A DNA stretch of 61,624 bases from Calditrichota bacterium (GCA_024277115.1 JAJRVW010000092.1:1-61624); one strand, 5' to 3'. Shown: positions 8,208 through 17,938, counted from the first letter of the stretch. The notes: generated by a model from the sequence alone, not told the origin. A program made the numbers and translations.

Positions 8208-9965
8208 ATGGATAGTCCAAAATCTGATATACGTATTTCTGCCCTTGCGCCAAAGACCATTTTAGGCGGTATTTTAAAATTTTTTGCACCCTTGCTGGAT
8301 TGGATACTGGGCATTAATAAATTGCGCGCCTTTTATGAAAAGCATGATTTTTCCGGTTTGGAGAAACAGGTATTCTCTGACAGGTTTATAAAAGCGCTCG
8401 GTGTTAAAATTATTGGCGGAGAAGACATCCTGAATAAAATTCCTGAAACGGGCCGTTTTATTGTTGTATGCAACCATCCTTATGGAATGATCGAAGGGCT
8501 GATTATTGCCAATTTGCTGAGTAAGCGGCGCAAAGATGTTAAGATAATGGCCAATTTGGGTTTGCAGATTTTTAAGGAAATTCAGGGTTTTTTCATTTTT
8601 GCCAATCCTTTAAAACCAAAATCCCCAACCAACCCGGCGGCGATAAAACAATGTTTTCACCATTTAGAGAGCGATGGGCTTTTAGTGCTTTTTCCAGCCG
8701 GGCGGGTTTCCTTCTATCAAGCTAATAAACGGCGCATTACGGATGGCGAATGGAACCGGTTACCTGTAAAATTGGCCAAAAAAACCGGTACATCCATTTT
8801 ACCCATTTTTATCTCCGGCCAAAATAGCCGACTGTTTTACAGGATGGGGCGTATTTATTATCGGTTCCGTTTGCTCATGCTGGCACGGGAAATGTTTAAA
8901 ATAGAAGGTCGGGAGATTAAAATTTTGGCCAATAATATTTTGGATGTAAAAATCTTAAAGGGATTTAAAACGGCCCTGATGATGAATGATTTTATACGTG
9001 TGCAATGTTACCTAAATGATAAAAAGTTTTATATACCCTGGCCGGATGAAACACAAAACTTAAATTTTAAAACCATCATACCGCCGGTAGAGAAAGTGAC
9101 CATCAAAAAAGAGTTAGATGCTTTGCCTGAAGAAAGCCACCTCGTGGAATACAAAAATTACTCGGTTTATTGCGGGTACCAAAAGGAAATACCCGAAACG
9201 GTCAAAGAAATCAGTCGCCTGCGTGAAATTACTTTTCGTGATTTGGACGAGGGCAGTGGGGAAGAGCGGGATACGGATAAATTTGATGCAACCTACATGC
9301 ACCTGTTTCTCTATGATAATAAAAATGAAGAGATTATTGGCGCCTATCGCATCGGGCTGACTGATATTCTTTTAAAGGATGGCGACCTTTCGCAACTCTA
9401 TTTATCCTTGATGTTTAATTTTGAACCCGGTTTTGTAAACCGTAGCCAACCTTGCCTGGAAATGGGACGATCTTTTATTGTCGAATCGCATCAAAAGGGG
9501 TTCCATGGGTTGCTGTTGTTGTGGAAAGGAATAGGCGCGTTTGTTAGCCGGAACCCGCGCTACCGTACACTTTATGGCACGGTTTCTTTGAGTAAACTTT
9601 ATGATCCACGTTCGGTAATGCTGATCAATAAAATAATGGTTTCGAACAAGGCGCATGTAAATGCCAAAATCCCTTTTAAATCAAGAATCCATCCGGAGTT
9701 GATTGAATTTATCGATAAAAATAATCCGGGGCTTAACGTGCTGTCTGCACTTGTACGCGGTGTGGAAAGTGATGGAAAAGATATCCCGATTTTGTTAAAG
9801 CAGTACCATAAACTGGGCGCAAAATTTCATTGTGTGGGGATCGATCCCAGTTTTAACCAAACGCCCGGATTGCTTTTAAGTGTCCATTTACCGAGTGCGC
9901 CGGATAAATTATTAAATCTATATTTGGGTGATAAAAAGGATGGTTATTTAAGTTTTAAGGCGTAA
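8208..9965 (+). CDS. Fused PlsC-like and OlsB-like acyltransferase
   Basis: This 585-residue protein joins two lipid acyltransferase domains. The N-terminal half (about 30-290) is a PlsC-type lysophospholipid acyltransferase: VCNHPYGMIEG resembles the NHxxxxD active-site motif with Glu in place of Asp, and LVLFPAGRVS matches the FPEG-type acceptor motif with Ala in place of Glu. The C-terminal half (about 325-480) resembles the GNAT-fold N-acyltransferase family of OlsB and hemolysin-like proteins (EISRLREITFRDLDEG, LEMGRSFI). The order matches bifunctional OlsF enzymes that make ornithine lipids, so an aminolipid product is a reasonable guess but unproven. I start at ATG 8208; a TTG lies directly before it. 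The gene diverges from the secreted protein. Confidence 0.82.
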   Translation: MDSPKSDIRISALAPKTILGGILKFFAPLLDWILGINKLRAFYEKHDFSGLEKQVFSDRFIKALGVKIIGGEDILNKIPETGRFIVVCNHPYGMIEGLIIANLLSKRRKDVKIMANLGLQIFKEIQGFFIFANPLKPKSPTNPAAIKQCFHHLESDGLLVLFPAGRVSFYQANKRRITDGEWNRLPVKLAKKTGTSILPIFISGQNSRLFYRMGRIYYRFRLLMLAREMFKIEGREIKILANNILDVKILKGFKTALMMNDFIRVQCYLNDKKFYIPWPDETQNLNFKTIIPPVEKVTIKKELDALPEESHLVEYKNYSVYCGYQKEIPETVKEISRLREITFRDLDEGSGEERDTDKFDATYMHLFLYDNKNEEIIGAYRIGLTDILLKDGDLSQLYLSLMFNFEPGFVNRSQPCLEMGRSFIVESHQKGFHGLLLLWKGIGAFVSRNPRYRTLYGTVSLSKLYDPRSVMLINKIMVSNKAHVNAKIPFKSRIHPELIEFIDKNNPGLNVLSALVRGVESDGKDIPILLKQYHKLGAKFHCVGIDPSFNQTPGLLLSVHLPSAPDKLLNLYLGDKKDGYLSFKA

Positions 9966-9968
9966 TGT

Positions 9969-10676
9969 TTAAATCGCTTGCCTACGACACCGTGATGTTT
10001 GTTCTGTACCCACAACCATATCATAATAAATAAATGCAATATCCTGCCCAACGGTAATGTGGCTGATGCTTACCGTCCGGGCATCGGGGCGTTGCATGTT
10101 TACAGAATATTTGCCTTCGTTTTCCTGCGAGCGGTGATAGGCCATAAAATGTTTGCGCTCAGGTTTGTGCAAATCGACCAGATCATTAAAACAAGTCTGG
10201 CGCTTTTTAAGGACCGCCTCAAATTCTACACCCGATGATGTAATGGGTAAAACGGTATTTTCTTCAATAAGGGTTCTACCATCCCAGAGATAATTTTTTA
10301 TACCGGGCTTAAGTTGTGCCAAATCAGGAGGAAACACGCAAAGTTGGAAAGGCTGATAAACGGTGAGGTCCATTGCCGCTAATTGCTCGTCAACGGCATC
10401 CGGTTTTTTTAGTAAAGATAAAATTAATTGCCCCCTGCTTAAATTTGCCGAATTTTCAGAAGGCGCCTGAACCTGATATAAATTTAACAACGCCAAAGAA
10501 AGACCGCTATTATGGACGCAGATCCAGGTCCCCATCCCTTGCGGGTCGACAGGGAAAATCGCTCCAATCTCTTTATTTAAAACAGGCGATTGGGCGAGGG
10601 GCCGGCTTCGTTGTTCATCCCGGTTAAAAAACAGTTCGTAACCATCATCGGTTAAAAAATAGGTTAGTGTGCACAT
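9969..10676 (-). CDS. NRDE (TANGO2-like) family protein
   Basis: This 235-residue protein begins MCTLTYF and contains the family signature FFNRDEQRSRP at about residues 16-26. NRDE/TANGO2 proteins belong to the Ntn-hydrolase superfamily, in which Cys2 would become the N-terminal nucleophile after Met removal. GMGTWICVHNSGL at about 46-58 and the later beta-strand pattern fit the fold. The substrate is unknown in bacteria. It is the last gene of a leftward run, and its start overlaps the end of the DinB gene by 13 nt, so the two are co-transcribed and probably coupled. Confidence 0.85.
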   Translation of the reverse strand: MCTLTYFLTDDGYELFFNRDEQRSRPLAQSPVLNKEIGAIFPVDPQGMGTWICVHNSGLSLALLNLYQVQAPSENSANLSRGQLILSLLKKPDAVDEQLAAMDLTVYQPFQLCVFPPDLAQLKPGIKNYLWDGRTLIEENTVLPITSSGVEFEAVLKKRQTCFNDLVDLHKPERKHFMAYHRSQENEGKYSVNMQRPDARTVSISHITVGQDIAFIYYDMVVGTEQTSRCRRQAI

Positions 10677-11176
10677 TTTTGGTTTCGCAGATATGTTGCT
10701 GTTGCCGGCGCGATCCCAAAATAGGGTGGTACTTTTGATTTTTGCGCCAGCGCAATTTGTGCGATCATGGCGAAATGGTGTACGGCATGGCTCCCTGCAA
10801 AAACAAGTTCCCGCGCGAGTGTGGTTTGGACTTTTGCGATCTTATTTTCGAGGATAGAGACTTCGGTTGACAAATGGATGGTTTTATTTAGGTCGTCGGT
10901 TTTAAGTTCTTTTATCCATGCTATTATTTGGTCTATTTCTGCAATGGCCTTCTCGGGTATTTTTTCTATTTCGCCACCTCGTAAACGAACATCATAATCG
11001 ATATAATTCGTTTTAATCCCAGCCTTTATTGCTTTGTAATGATCAATTATATGGCGCATGTGTGCCCCGGCGGAACTGATAAAATTTGGTTTCAGTATTT
11101 CATTGTATTCTTGTTCTGAAACATTTGTAAGGTACATTTTTGCCTGGCTTAAGATTTCTGACTGACTTTGGATCAT
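10664..11176 (-). CDS. DinB/YfiT-like four-helix protein
   Basis: This 170-residue protein has the DinB fold: HMRHIIDHYKAI at about residues 35-46 supplies one metal-binding His, and GSHAVHHFAMIAQIA at about 128-142 supplies the HxxxH-type pair. DinB-family proteins are usually metal-dependent thiol transferases or mycothiol/bacillithiol-linked enzymes, but many are uncharacterised. The start has an AAGAGAG ribosome-binding sequence. It overlaps the downstream NRDE gene by 13 nt. The direct functional link between the two is unknown. Confidence 0.82.
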   Translation of the reverse strand: MIQSQSEILSQAKMYLTNVSEQEYNEILKPNFISSAGAHMRHIIDHYKAIKAGIKTNYIDYDVRLRGGEIEKIPEKAIAEIDQIIAWIKELKTDDLNKTIHLSTEVSILENKIAKVQTTLARELVFAGSHAVHHFAMIAQIALAQKSKVPPYFGIAPATATYLRNQKCAH

Positions 11177-11311
11177 TATTCTCTCTTCTATAAATAAACA
11201 TTAAATTTGCATGAAGTGTAATATAAGTAAAATATTTTTTAGGCGCGTATTATAATAGCCGTTGGTGTAAAAAATATCACGCTGCGATAACAATAAATCG
11301 CGATCAGGGTT

Positions 11312-12835
11312 TTATTCCAGAGACTCCCGTGCTTTATCAATTTCAAATTTTAGACGGTCATCATCGTACGCATAGGCCAGGTCGTAGGCAGTTTTTGCTT
11401 TTTCTATTTCGCCTAACTCTTTATAGCAATTGCCTAATCGGAAGCGGGACCAGGGCTTTACCCACTCCGTATTGATCTTTTTTAAGTTAAAAACTTTGTT
11501 ATAGGTTGCTAATGCATTTTGGTAGTTTTTTAGCTCAAACTCCACTTTGGCAAAATTATAATACAATTCCCCTAAAAATGATTCGTTTTGTCTGTTTTGT
11601 TTTTTAACCTCACTCTTTATTAATGTGTCAAAAATAGAGCCTGCTTTCTCAAACTGCTTTCTTTGAAAATAATTTCGTCCCTTGATCATGCCAATCCGTG
11701 AAGCGGTCAGTGGTTTATCTAACCTGTTTTGTGCTGCCTCAAAAGCGTACTTGTTTTCATCTTCATTTATCTTTTGATAAAATTCCCTCGCCTTTGCAGT
11801 CGAGTCCAAAATGGCATAACATTCGGCGGCCCAGTATTTTGCCCAGGCGTAGTAGCCGCTCTTTTTGTTTTCGCCTTTTTCATAGCTTAAAAGAGTATTT
11901 TGGTACGCGTTCAGTGCATTGTCGAAGGCATTCAACTCAAAATATGTACGGGCCAGGTTAAAATATAAAAACTTTTTAAAGTAAGCGTGTTCTTCGATAA
12001 TCTTTGAGTTAAGCGATTCAGTTAAAACACGGATCGCCTGCTCATGCTGTTGTAGGTTTTGGTAACATTTGGCAAGACTAAGGCGCATACTGAAGTTATT
12101 TGGATATTTTTGCACCAACTCTTCAAATAAAACCAGGGATTTCTTATAGTCTTTCTCAAAATCCAGATAAATCCCACCAAGAAAAAACATAGCTTCGCTT
12201 TTTGTAAAATCACCTTTGGATACAGCAAGTTGCAGCTCTTCCAACCCTTTGGCTTTATCGCCTTCAATCCCAAATAAAAATGAAACGGCTTTTATAAATT
12301 TGGGCAAAATATCGGCATAATAATGATAAATGCCCAACCCAAGATAGGCATCATAATATTGCGGGTTTATTTCAACAACATCTTTGAGATAATTTTTGCC
12401 TTTCCTGCCGTACCAATAAGCTTTTAGCCAACTGTTTGTCATCCCATAATAGCGCCCTAAATTGCCGTAAGCGCCACCCAGATAAAACATGGCGTCGATA
12501 TTGTCCTCATCTTTATCCAGCATCTCTTCGGCAACTTCTACAGCTTTAAAGGAGAGCTCTCTGAATGTTTCGCCAATTTCCGTATTTTGTGTATTTAAAC
12601 TGAACCGCCAAAAATAATTGCCCGATTTAAGAAAATAGCCCTGGGCATTTTCGGGTTCTATTATAATCATCGAATCAAAAAGCGCATTTGCTTTTTCAAA
12701 TTCCAAATTATAAACGAGCTCGAGACCATTTTTTCTTAGCTCGGCGATTCTGCTTTTTTGAGCAAAGACAGTTGAACAGACTGAAAAAAATAATACGATA
12801 ACAGTAAGGAGTGTTTTCAATGTAATATTTCCCAT
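11312..12835 (-). CDS. Exported TPR-repeat protein
   Basis: This 507-residue protein starts with a clear signal peptide (LKTLLTVIVLFFSVCSTVFAQ), so it acts in the periplasm or at the outer membrane. The remainder consists of tetratricopeptide repeats, visible as recurring A-x-x-x-[FY]-x-x-[LI]-[IL]-x-x-x-P-x-N/D-x-x-[AG]-x-[FY] segments such as EFEKANALFDSMIIIEPENA, DFEKDYKKSLVLFEELVQKYP and NYQNALATYNKVFNL. TPR arrays mediate protein-protein contacts; nothing points to a specific partner. It lies 31 bp after the DUF218 gene in the same leftward run as dnaG. Confidence 0.85.
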   Translation of the reverse strand: MGNITLKTLLTVIVLFFSVCSTVFAQKSRIAELRKNGLELVYNLEFEKANALFDSMIIIEPENAQGYFLKSGNYFWRFSLNTQNTEIGETFRELSFKAVEVAEEMLDKDEDNIDAMFYLGGAYGNLGRYYGMTNSWLKAYWYGRKGKNYLKDVVEINPQYYDAYLGLGIYHYYADILPKFIKAVSFLFGIEGDKAKGLEELQLAVSKGDFTKSEAMFFLGGIYLDFEKDYKKSLVLFEELVQKYPNNFSMRLSLAKCYQNLQQHEQAIRVLTESLNSKIIEEHAYFKKFLYFNLARTYFELNAFDNALNAYQNTLLSYEKGENKKSGYYAWAKYWAAECYAILDSTAKAREFYQKINEDENKYAFEAAQNRLDKPLTASRIGMIKGRNYFQRKQFEKAGSIFDTLIKSEVKKQNRQNESFLGELYYNFAKVEFELKNYQNALATYNKVFNLKKINTEWVKPWSRFRLGNCYKELGEIEKAKTAYDLAYAYDDDRLKFEIDKARESLE

Positions 12836-12866
12836 CTTGGTTTTAGTAATCGTTTTAAAATAAAAA

Positions 12867-13574
12867 CTAATAGCCCGTGGTTATGGCGGCTGTTTCCATG
12901 CAGGCGTTAAACTGCGCCTCGCTTCTTTTGCTGAGGCAATAAACCAGGTGTTCGGTCTTCATAAATTTTTCGATTTGTGGATCGTCTCCCGCCGGGATGG
13001 CGTTAATTAATGCCTCGCGCATAAAACGGCTGAATACGTCCTCAACTTTTTTTCGTTCCTGATTATCTTTTAATTCCGACTCAATCCCGATATAATCAAT
13101 TTTATAACCGGGCCCAAGCACCCAGTCAAAACAAAGTTTGCTACGCTCCAAATGATAATCGGATGTAATGACGACACATTCTTTTATGCCCCTGGGAAGC
13201 AGACAATCTTGCTTGGCAAACCAGGCATTCCCAATGGTGTCGAACGAACGACTTTCAAAAAGTATTCTTTCTTCAAATTGTTTGATGGTAAAATGGGTCG
13301 AAGAAATAAAATTTTGTAAAAGATACTTTTTTCCAACTTCGGCTTCGTTCTTCGGCCCGTGTACAGTTTTATCAATCCCCACGCGTTTAGAGTAATTTCC
13401 GGTAGTAACGATATAATCAAACTTGTTGGCAATAAATAAATCCAGGGCTTTATCGAGCCTGTCTTTTACTTGTTCTTCCGGCTCATAAACCCGCTGGTCA
13501 TTCATGTCCTTTACAATTTTAATCCCGCCGCCCAAAACAATGGCCGCTTTTTTCTCCAGTCTGGTTTCGCTCAT
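12867..13574 (-). CDS. DUF218 (YdcF/SanA-like) protein
   Basis: This 235-residue protein matches the YdcF/SanA/ElyC (DUF218) family. AAIVLGGGI at residues 10-18 is the first strand and nucleotide-like loop, FDYIVTTGNY the second, and CVVITSDYHLERSKLCFDWVLG with the SxxxHxxR-like element is the conserved core. Unlike SanA or ElyC, it has no N-terminal membrane anchor, which makes it closest to soluble YdcF. The biochemical role of the family is poorly known; links to cell-envelope integrity exist for membrane-anchored members. It starts 38 bp after the dnaG stop and is probably co-transcribed with dnaG. Confidence 0.78.
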   Translation of the reverse strand: MSETRLEKKAAIVLGGGIKIVKDMNDQRVYEPEEQVKDRLDKALDLFIANKFDYIVTTGNYSKRVGIDKTVHGPKNEAEVGKKYLLQNFISSTHFTIKQFEERILFESRSFDTIGNAWFAKQDCLLPRGIKECVVITSDYHLERSKLCFDWVLGPGYKIDYIGIESELKDNQERKKVEDVFSRFMREALINAIPAGDDPQIEKFMKTEHLVYCLSKRSEAQFNACMETAAITTGY

Positions 13575-13612
13575 TTTTCCACTTTTTACTTGTATATTGG
13601 AACGGCCTGATT

Positions 13613-15454
13613 TTAATCATCATCCGAACGATATAATTTTAAATCGTGTTGATAATCTTTATTTAGCTGTCTTTTTTCTTTGTTCAATTTGGCCAGCTCA
13701 AAGGTGAAATGCATTTGTGCCTCTTCGGAGTTATCGACCTTTATATGGTTTTGAATATCACGTTCCTCTTTCTCTAACTGCCATTTTTTTAATTGAAAAA
13801 TACAGCCGATGGCGTGTTTCATTTCATTGCTGATCTGGTCAATGGTCAATTTGGTCAAAATTAAGTGCTGGTTTTCGTTCAAGTCCGGATTTTCAAACAA
13901 TTTTTGTACATCCACTTTTCCGTTTTCTTCAATGTCATGGATAATGTGGTCGTATAAACCGGCATAGTCTTCGTTTTCAAATAAATTGATCGAGACATGA
14001 TTTGCCACATATTTTTGGGTTTCATCAGCAGCGTTAAGTAGCAAGGCCAATAAGCCTTCTTCCGCTTTGTATGCGCCGCGTTTAATGGCAGGCCGCTCTT
14101 GTTGAGGTTTTTCTTCGTGTGTGTCATTATTCTTTCGCGCTTTATTAAAGCGTGCCCGGCGTTGTTTAAGGCGGTTGATCTCACTTACCAACATGGCCTC
14201 GCTCACCTGCATACGGTCGGCAAGATGATGGATATACAGGCCGGTTTTACTGGCGCTTTTAAATAAAACCAGTTCATTTAAAACATCGGCAATAAAATGG
14301 TCTTTTTCTTCCAGCGACGGATTTGGATTTTGCTTGATATATTGGTCCAATTGAAATTCGATGGGCAGGGTACGTTTTTTCAGAAGTTCGTTAAAGGCGC
14401 TTAGGCCATGTTTAAGAACATAACTGTCCGGGTCCTCGCCATCGGGCATGGGCACAATATACACGCTTAAATCCTGGTTCTCGATAATCTGCGCATTACG
14501 AATGGCCGCTTTTATCCCGGCGCCATCGCCATCGTAAGCGATATAAATATTTTTAGAATAGCGGGCCATCAATCGGGCCTGCTGGTCGGTTAAGGCTGTG
14601 CCACTGCTGGCCACCACGTTTTTCTGACCGGCCTCCACAAGGCGCAAAAGGTCAAAATAACCTTCCACAAGGATAAGAAAATCCTGCTCGCGGATGCTTT
14701 GAATGGCCTGGTACAGCCCGTAAAGGGTCAGCCCTTTTTTATAGATTTCACTTTCTGGCGAGTTTAGATATTTCGGTTGTTGCTCTTCTTTTAATTCACG
14801 CCCGCCAAACCCGATAATTTTCCCGGCCACATTAAAAAAGGGGAACATCATACGGTGGCGAAATTTGACATAAAAATTTTTACCATCCTTTTTCTTTTGG
14901 ATAAGTCCCAATTCTTCGGCCAGTTTCAGGTTGGCCTGGTTTTTCTCGAGATGTTTCAATAATAAATCGAAAGAATCCGGGGCGTAAGAGAGCCGGAATT
15001 TTTTTATGGTTTTTTCAGAAAGTTTGCGGCCTTTAAAATAATCAAGGCGGGATTTGTTCTCGGGCAGTTGTAATTGTTTTTCAAAAAAAGTACAGGTTTT
15101 GTCGTTGATATCGTAAAGGGCTTGCGTGTGGCTGACTTGTTCAGGGCTTTTGGCTTCGGGTTTTGGGAGTGCAATCCCGGAAAACTCCGCGGCCTTGGTC
15201 ACGGCATCCACAAAAGTCATCTTTTCATAATCCATTATAAAGCTGTACAGGTTGCCGCCCTTACCGCATCCAAAACAATGGTAAAATTGCTTCTCCGCGC
15301 TCACAACAAACGAGGGGGTTTTTTACTGGTGAAAAGGGCACAGGCCTTTAAAATTACGACCCTCTTTTTTTAGGTTTAAAAACTGGGAAATATAATGGAC
15401 AATATTTATGGACGAACGGACTTCTTCGATTTTTTCTTGCGGGATTTTATACAT
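13613..15454 (-). CDS. dnaG: DNA primase, interrupted by an in-frame TAA at codon 44
   Basis: DnaG makes RNA primers at the replication fork. Reading leftward from the ATG at 15452-15454, the frame gives MYKIPQEKIEEV and the start of the CHC2 zinc finger (CPFHQ), then a TAA at 15323-15325 exactly where DnaG has the Glu of the CPFHxEKTPSF motif, and continues in the same frame with KTPSF and YHCFGCG. The rest is complete: TOPRIM (LILVEGYFDLLRL, then YIAYDGDGAG) and the C-terminal DnaB-binding region, about 613 codons in all. Without the stop this would be a normal primase. A GTG at 15302-15304 would give a product lacking half the zinc finger. One changed base (GAA to TAA) explains the break, so a base error is the simplest reading. 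Confidence 0.92.
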
Positions 15455-15602
15455 ACGGCCGGGAACCTATTATTGACTTAGAATTGCTGGTTGTCTAACT
15501 TTCTTTACTTAAAAACAGGATAGTTCGAGAGAATAATACTGTTCAAGGGCAGTAAAAGATTATAATTTAATTTTCATTTAAATTGAGGGTAATATAAAAA
15601 AG

Positions 15603-15917
15603 ATGAATGAAGGAATGAACCAAAAAAAAGAAAAGCAGATAAATATTGAGCTAGGCGAAAAAGAAGCAGAAGGAACATACAGCAATCTTGTTTTGATTAG
15701 CCACTCGCCGGCAGAATTTGTTTTCGATTTTATCCGTGTTGTGCCAGGCAAGCCAAAGGCAAAGGTCTATTCGCGTATTATCATGGCACCGCAACATGCC
15801 AAATCACTTTTAGCCGCGTTACAGGACAATGTCACAAAATATGAGCATCAATTTGGTGAGATTAAATTATTGGGCGGGCCGCCGGTTATGTCCAAAGGAC
15901 CAAATTATAAAAATTAA
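15603..15917 (+). CDS. DUF3467 family protein
   Basis: This 104-residue cytoplasmic protein matches DUF3467: the core at residues 33-90 reads LISHSPAEFVFDF, PGKPKAKVYSRIIMAPQHAK and LQDNVTKYEHQFGEI. The family is small, widespread in bacteria and without a known activity. The ATG at 15603 is preceded by GAGGG at about 15583; another ATG at 15615 is possible. Its stop overlaps the next start by one base (TAATG), so it is the first gene of an operon with yggS and the DivIVA-domain gene. Confidence 0.8.
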   Translation: MNEGMNQKKEKQINIELGEKEAEGTYSNLVLISHSPAEFVFDFIRVVPGKPKAKVYSRIIMAPQHAKSLLAALQDNVTKYEHQFGEIKLLGGPPVMSKGPNYKN

Positions 15918-16612
15918 TGACTGATTTTAACCGAAGAGAAAACCTGCTCCATATTCAGGAACGGATAGCGAAAACAGCAGAGCGCTCGGGACGGAATTAT
16001 GATGAAATCACCCTTCTTGCTGTGAGTAAATATTTCCCGGTAGAAGTGATTGACGAAGTTTATGGTTTCGGGATGCGTTATTTTGGAGAGAGCCGCGCAC
16101 AGGAAATTCGTGATAAAGCGCCCGTATTGCCCAAAGATATAAGCTGGCATTTTATCGGGCCATTGCAAACTAATAAAATAAAATATGTTGTGCCCAATGC
16201 CGATTTGATTCATGCCGTGGATTCGCTTAAACTTGCGCAGGCGATTGATAATTATGCAAAGCGCAATAAAATCAAACCTAAAATTCTTATAGAAATCAAC
16301 ACCTCCGCCGAAGAAGCAAAGCATGGTTTTGGCGTGGAGGAGGCCATTGAGAAAACGCTTGAAATATCTGAAATGGGCAATCTTGATGTTCAGGGGGTGA
16401 TGACCATGGCGCCGCATACGGATGATAAAAATAAAATACGTCAATCTTTTTCAAGCTTAAAAAATATTCAGGAACAGTTACAAAACCATAAAGCCGGTTT
16501 ATTTAAGATACTTTCCATGGGCATGTCGGGCGATTTTGAAATTGCCATCGAAGAGGGAAGTACGCTTGTACGAGTAGGAACAGGAATCTTTGGCCTTAGA
16601 AGGAGGCAATAG
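15917..16612 (+). CDS. yggS: YggS-type pyridoxal-phosphate homeostasis protein
   Basis: This 231-residue protein is the PLP-binding protein YggS/PLPBP, a single TIM-barrel domain related to alanine racemase that controls vitamin B6 and amino-acid balance. Seen are LLAVSKYFP with the PLP-binding Lys, YFGESRAQEIRDK, WHFIGPLQTNKIKY, LIEINTSAEEAKHGF, and the phosphate-binding SMGMSGDFEIAIEEGSTLVRVGTGIFG near the C-terminus. It sits between DUF3467 and DivIVA with one-base overlaps at each junction. The yggS-divIVA neighbourhood is common in Gram-positive bacteria near division genes. Confidence 0.94.
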   Translation: MTDFNRRENLLHIQERIAKTAERSGRNYDEITLLAVSKYFPVEVIDEVYGFGMRYFGESRAQEIRDKAPVLPKDISWHFIGPLQTNKIKYVVPNADLIHAVDSLKLAQAIDNYAKRNKIKPKILIEINTSAEEAKHGFGVEEAIEKTLEISEMGNLDVQGVMTMAPHTDDKNKIRQSFSSLKNIQEQLQNHKAGLFKILSMGMSGDFEIAIEEGSTLVRVGTGIFGLRRRQ

Positions 16613-17283
16613 TGAAGTTAACACCTATCGAGATTAAGAATCAGGAATTTAAAAAAGCCATGCGTGGCTATGATACGGTCGAGGTTGATACGTTTATCGA
16701 GTTGGTTGCCGACAAATATCAGGATTTACTTGAGGAGAATACCAAGCTTGCCAAACGGAATTTAGTGCTCGAAACAGAAATGGCCAATATTAAAGATGTT
16801 GAGAAGACATTGAAGCAAACATTGAAGAATGTGCAGGAAAATTCTCAAATGTCTAAGGAGAACTCTGAGAAAGAGGCGAATCTGCTAAAAAAAGAAGCCG
16901 AGCTTGCGTCGGCCCAAATGTTGGAAAATGCACGGCTTAAGGTACACAAAATGCGCGAAGAACTGGTTAGCCTGCAAAACCAGAAACACAGCCTTATCTC
17001 TCGTTTACGCCATTTAATGTCATCGCAAATTGAACTATTGGATGTTTTGGAAATAGATGATGTTGACCTTAAAAAGATTAAGAAACGGGCAAAAACGACT
17101 GTTAAAGAAAATGCGCATCCTGTCCCAGCAAAATCAAAACCCATCGGAATGGATACGAAAGTAGCCCAAAAACAAAATATAAATAGGACAGAAAATCCAG
17201 AAAAAAAAGAAAAAACTCATGGAAAAGATCTATTTAACGATATTTTTGGAGAAAACCTGGACGTTGATGATTTTATTAAATAA
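16612..17283 (+). CDS. DivIVA-domain protein
   Basis: This 223-residue protein starts with the DivIVA signature: LTPIEIKNQEFKKAMRGYD, then VDTFIELVADKYQDLLEENTKL, a coiled coil that runs to about residue 150. DivIVA proteins bind curved membranes at poles and septa and recruit partners. The C-terminal third is Lys/Pro-rich and disordered, ending in an acidic segment (DIFGENLDVDDFIK). The start is GTG at 16612, with AGGAGG placed ideally and overlapping the yggS stop (TAGTG). DivIVA is unusual in classical Bacteroidetes but found in other FCB lineages. Its role here is probably cell division or growth polarity. Confidence 0.87.
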   Translation: MKLTPIEIKNQEFKKAMRGYDTVEVDTFIELVADKYQDLLEENTKLAKRNLVLETEMANIKDVEKTLKQTLKNVQENSQMSKENSEKEANLLKKEAELASAQMLENARLKVHKMREELVSLQNQKHSLISRLRHLMSSQIELLDVLEIDDVDLKKIKKRAKTTVKENAHPVPAKSKPIGMDTKVAQKQNINRTENPEKKEKTHGKDLFNDIFGENLDVDDFIK

Positions 17284-17293
17284 GGAGTTCTAC

Positions 17294-17938
17294 ATGATCT
17301 ATCGTAAAATATCTGTTCTTTTCTTAGCTTCTACCTTCCTGGCTTTTGGCTGCTCGGCCAAGAAAACGTTAACAACGCAAAGCCCATATTCGCAGGCTTC
17401 GGTTGTTGTGCACTTAAAAAACGGTGAGAAGAAACAAGGAATTGTTTTAAAACGTGATAAAAATAATCTTATTTATATGGATGCAAAAACCCATAATAAA
17501 GAGAAGATTGATTACGCCACAATCCAAAAATTGACCGAGGCTGATGTAACGTATGATTTTGAAGCAAATGCCATCCCAAATTATGTAATTAGTGAAGAAA
17601 AGGGGATGACTAATACCTTACTTTACGGATCGGGTGGTTTGGTTTTAGGCACAGCCCTGGGTACGGCAGTTGGTGTTGGCCTTATTGGTGGAGGTGTGGA
17701 ACTGCACCCTATTTATAGCATGGCCGTTTTTGGGATTACCGGCGCATGGTATTTTGGGTCTCTTGGATCGGACTATGATTATGAAGATGCAATCTTCGAT
17801 ATCCGAAAAGACCGCTACAAGGTGAGCAAAGCCAAACGCGAGAAAGAGATTACGGAAGAAAAACGTAAGCTTGAAGTTCAACAAAAAGAAAAAGCTGAAT
17901 TATTGCGTAAGATCGAGGAAAAAAAGAGTAAAAAATAA
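17294..17938 (+). CDS. Putative lipoprotein with glycine-rich membrane segment
   Basis: This 214-residue protein starts with a lipoprotein signal (SVLFLASTFLAFGC with Cys at about 18). A short beta-rich region (HLKNGEKKQGIVLKRDKNN), resembling small SH3-like domains that read out 'KNGxxxxGxL' strands, is followed by a Gly/Ala-rich hydrophobic stretch (residues 105-150) and a charged C-terminal coiled coil rich in Glu and Lys. I do not recognise the family. I chose ATG 17294 because it has AAGGAG upstream and gives a perfect signal; the frame is open back to 17219. It follows the DivIVA-domain gene by 10 bp, so it is probably in that operon. Confidence 0.72.
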   Translation: MIYRKISVLFLASTFLAFGCSAKKTLTTQSPYSQASVVVHLKNGEKKQGIVLKRDKNNLIYMDAKTHNKEKIDYATIQKLTEADVTYDFEANAIPNYVISEEKGMTNTLLYGSGGLVLGTALGTAVGVGLIGGGVELHPIYSMAVFGITGAWYFGSLGSDYDYEDAIFDIRKDRYKVSKAKREKEITEEKRKLEVQQKEKAELLRKIEEKKSKK

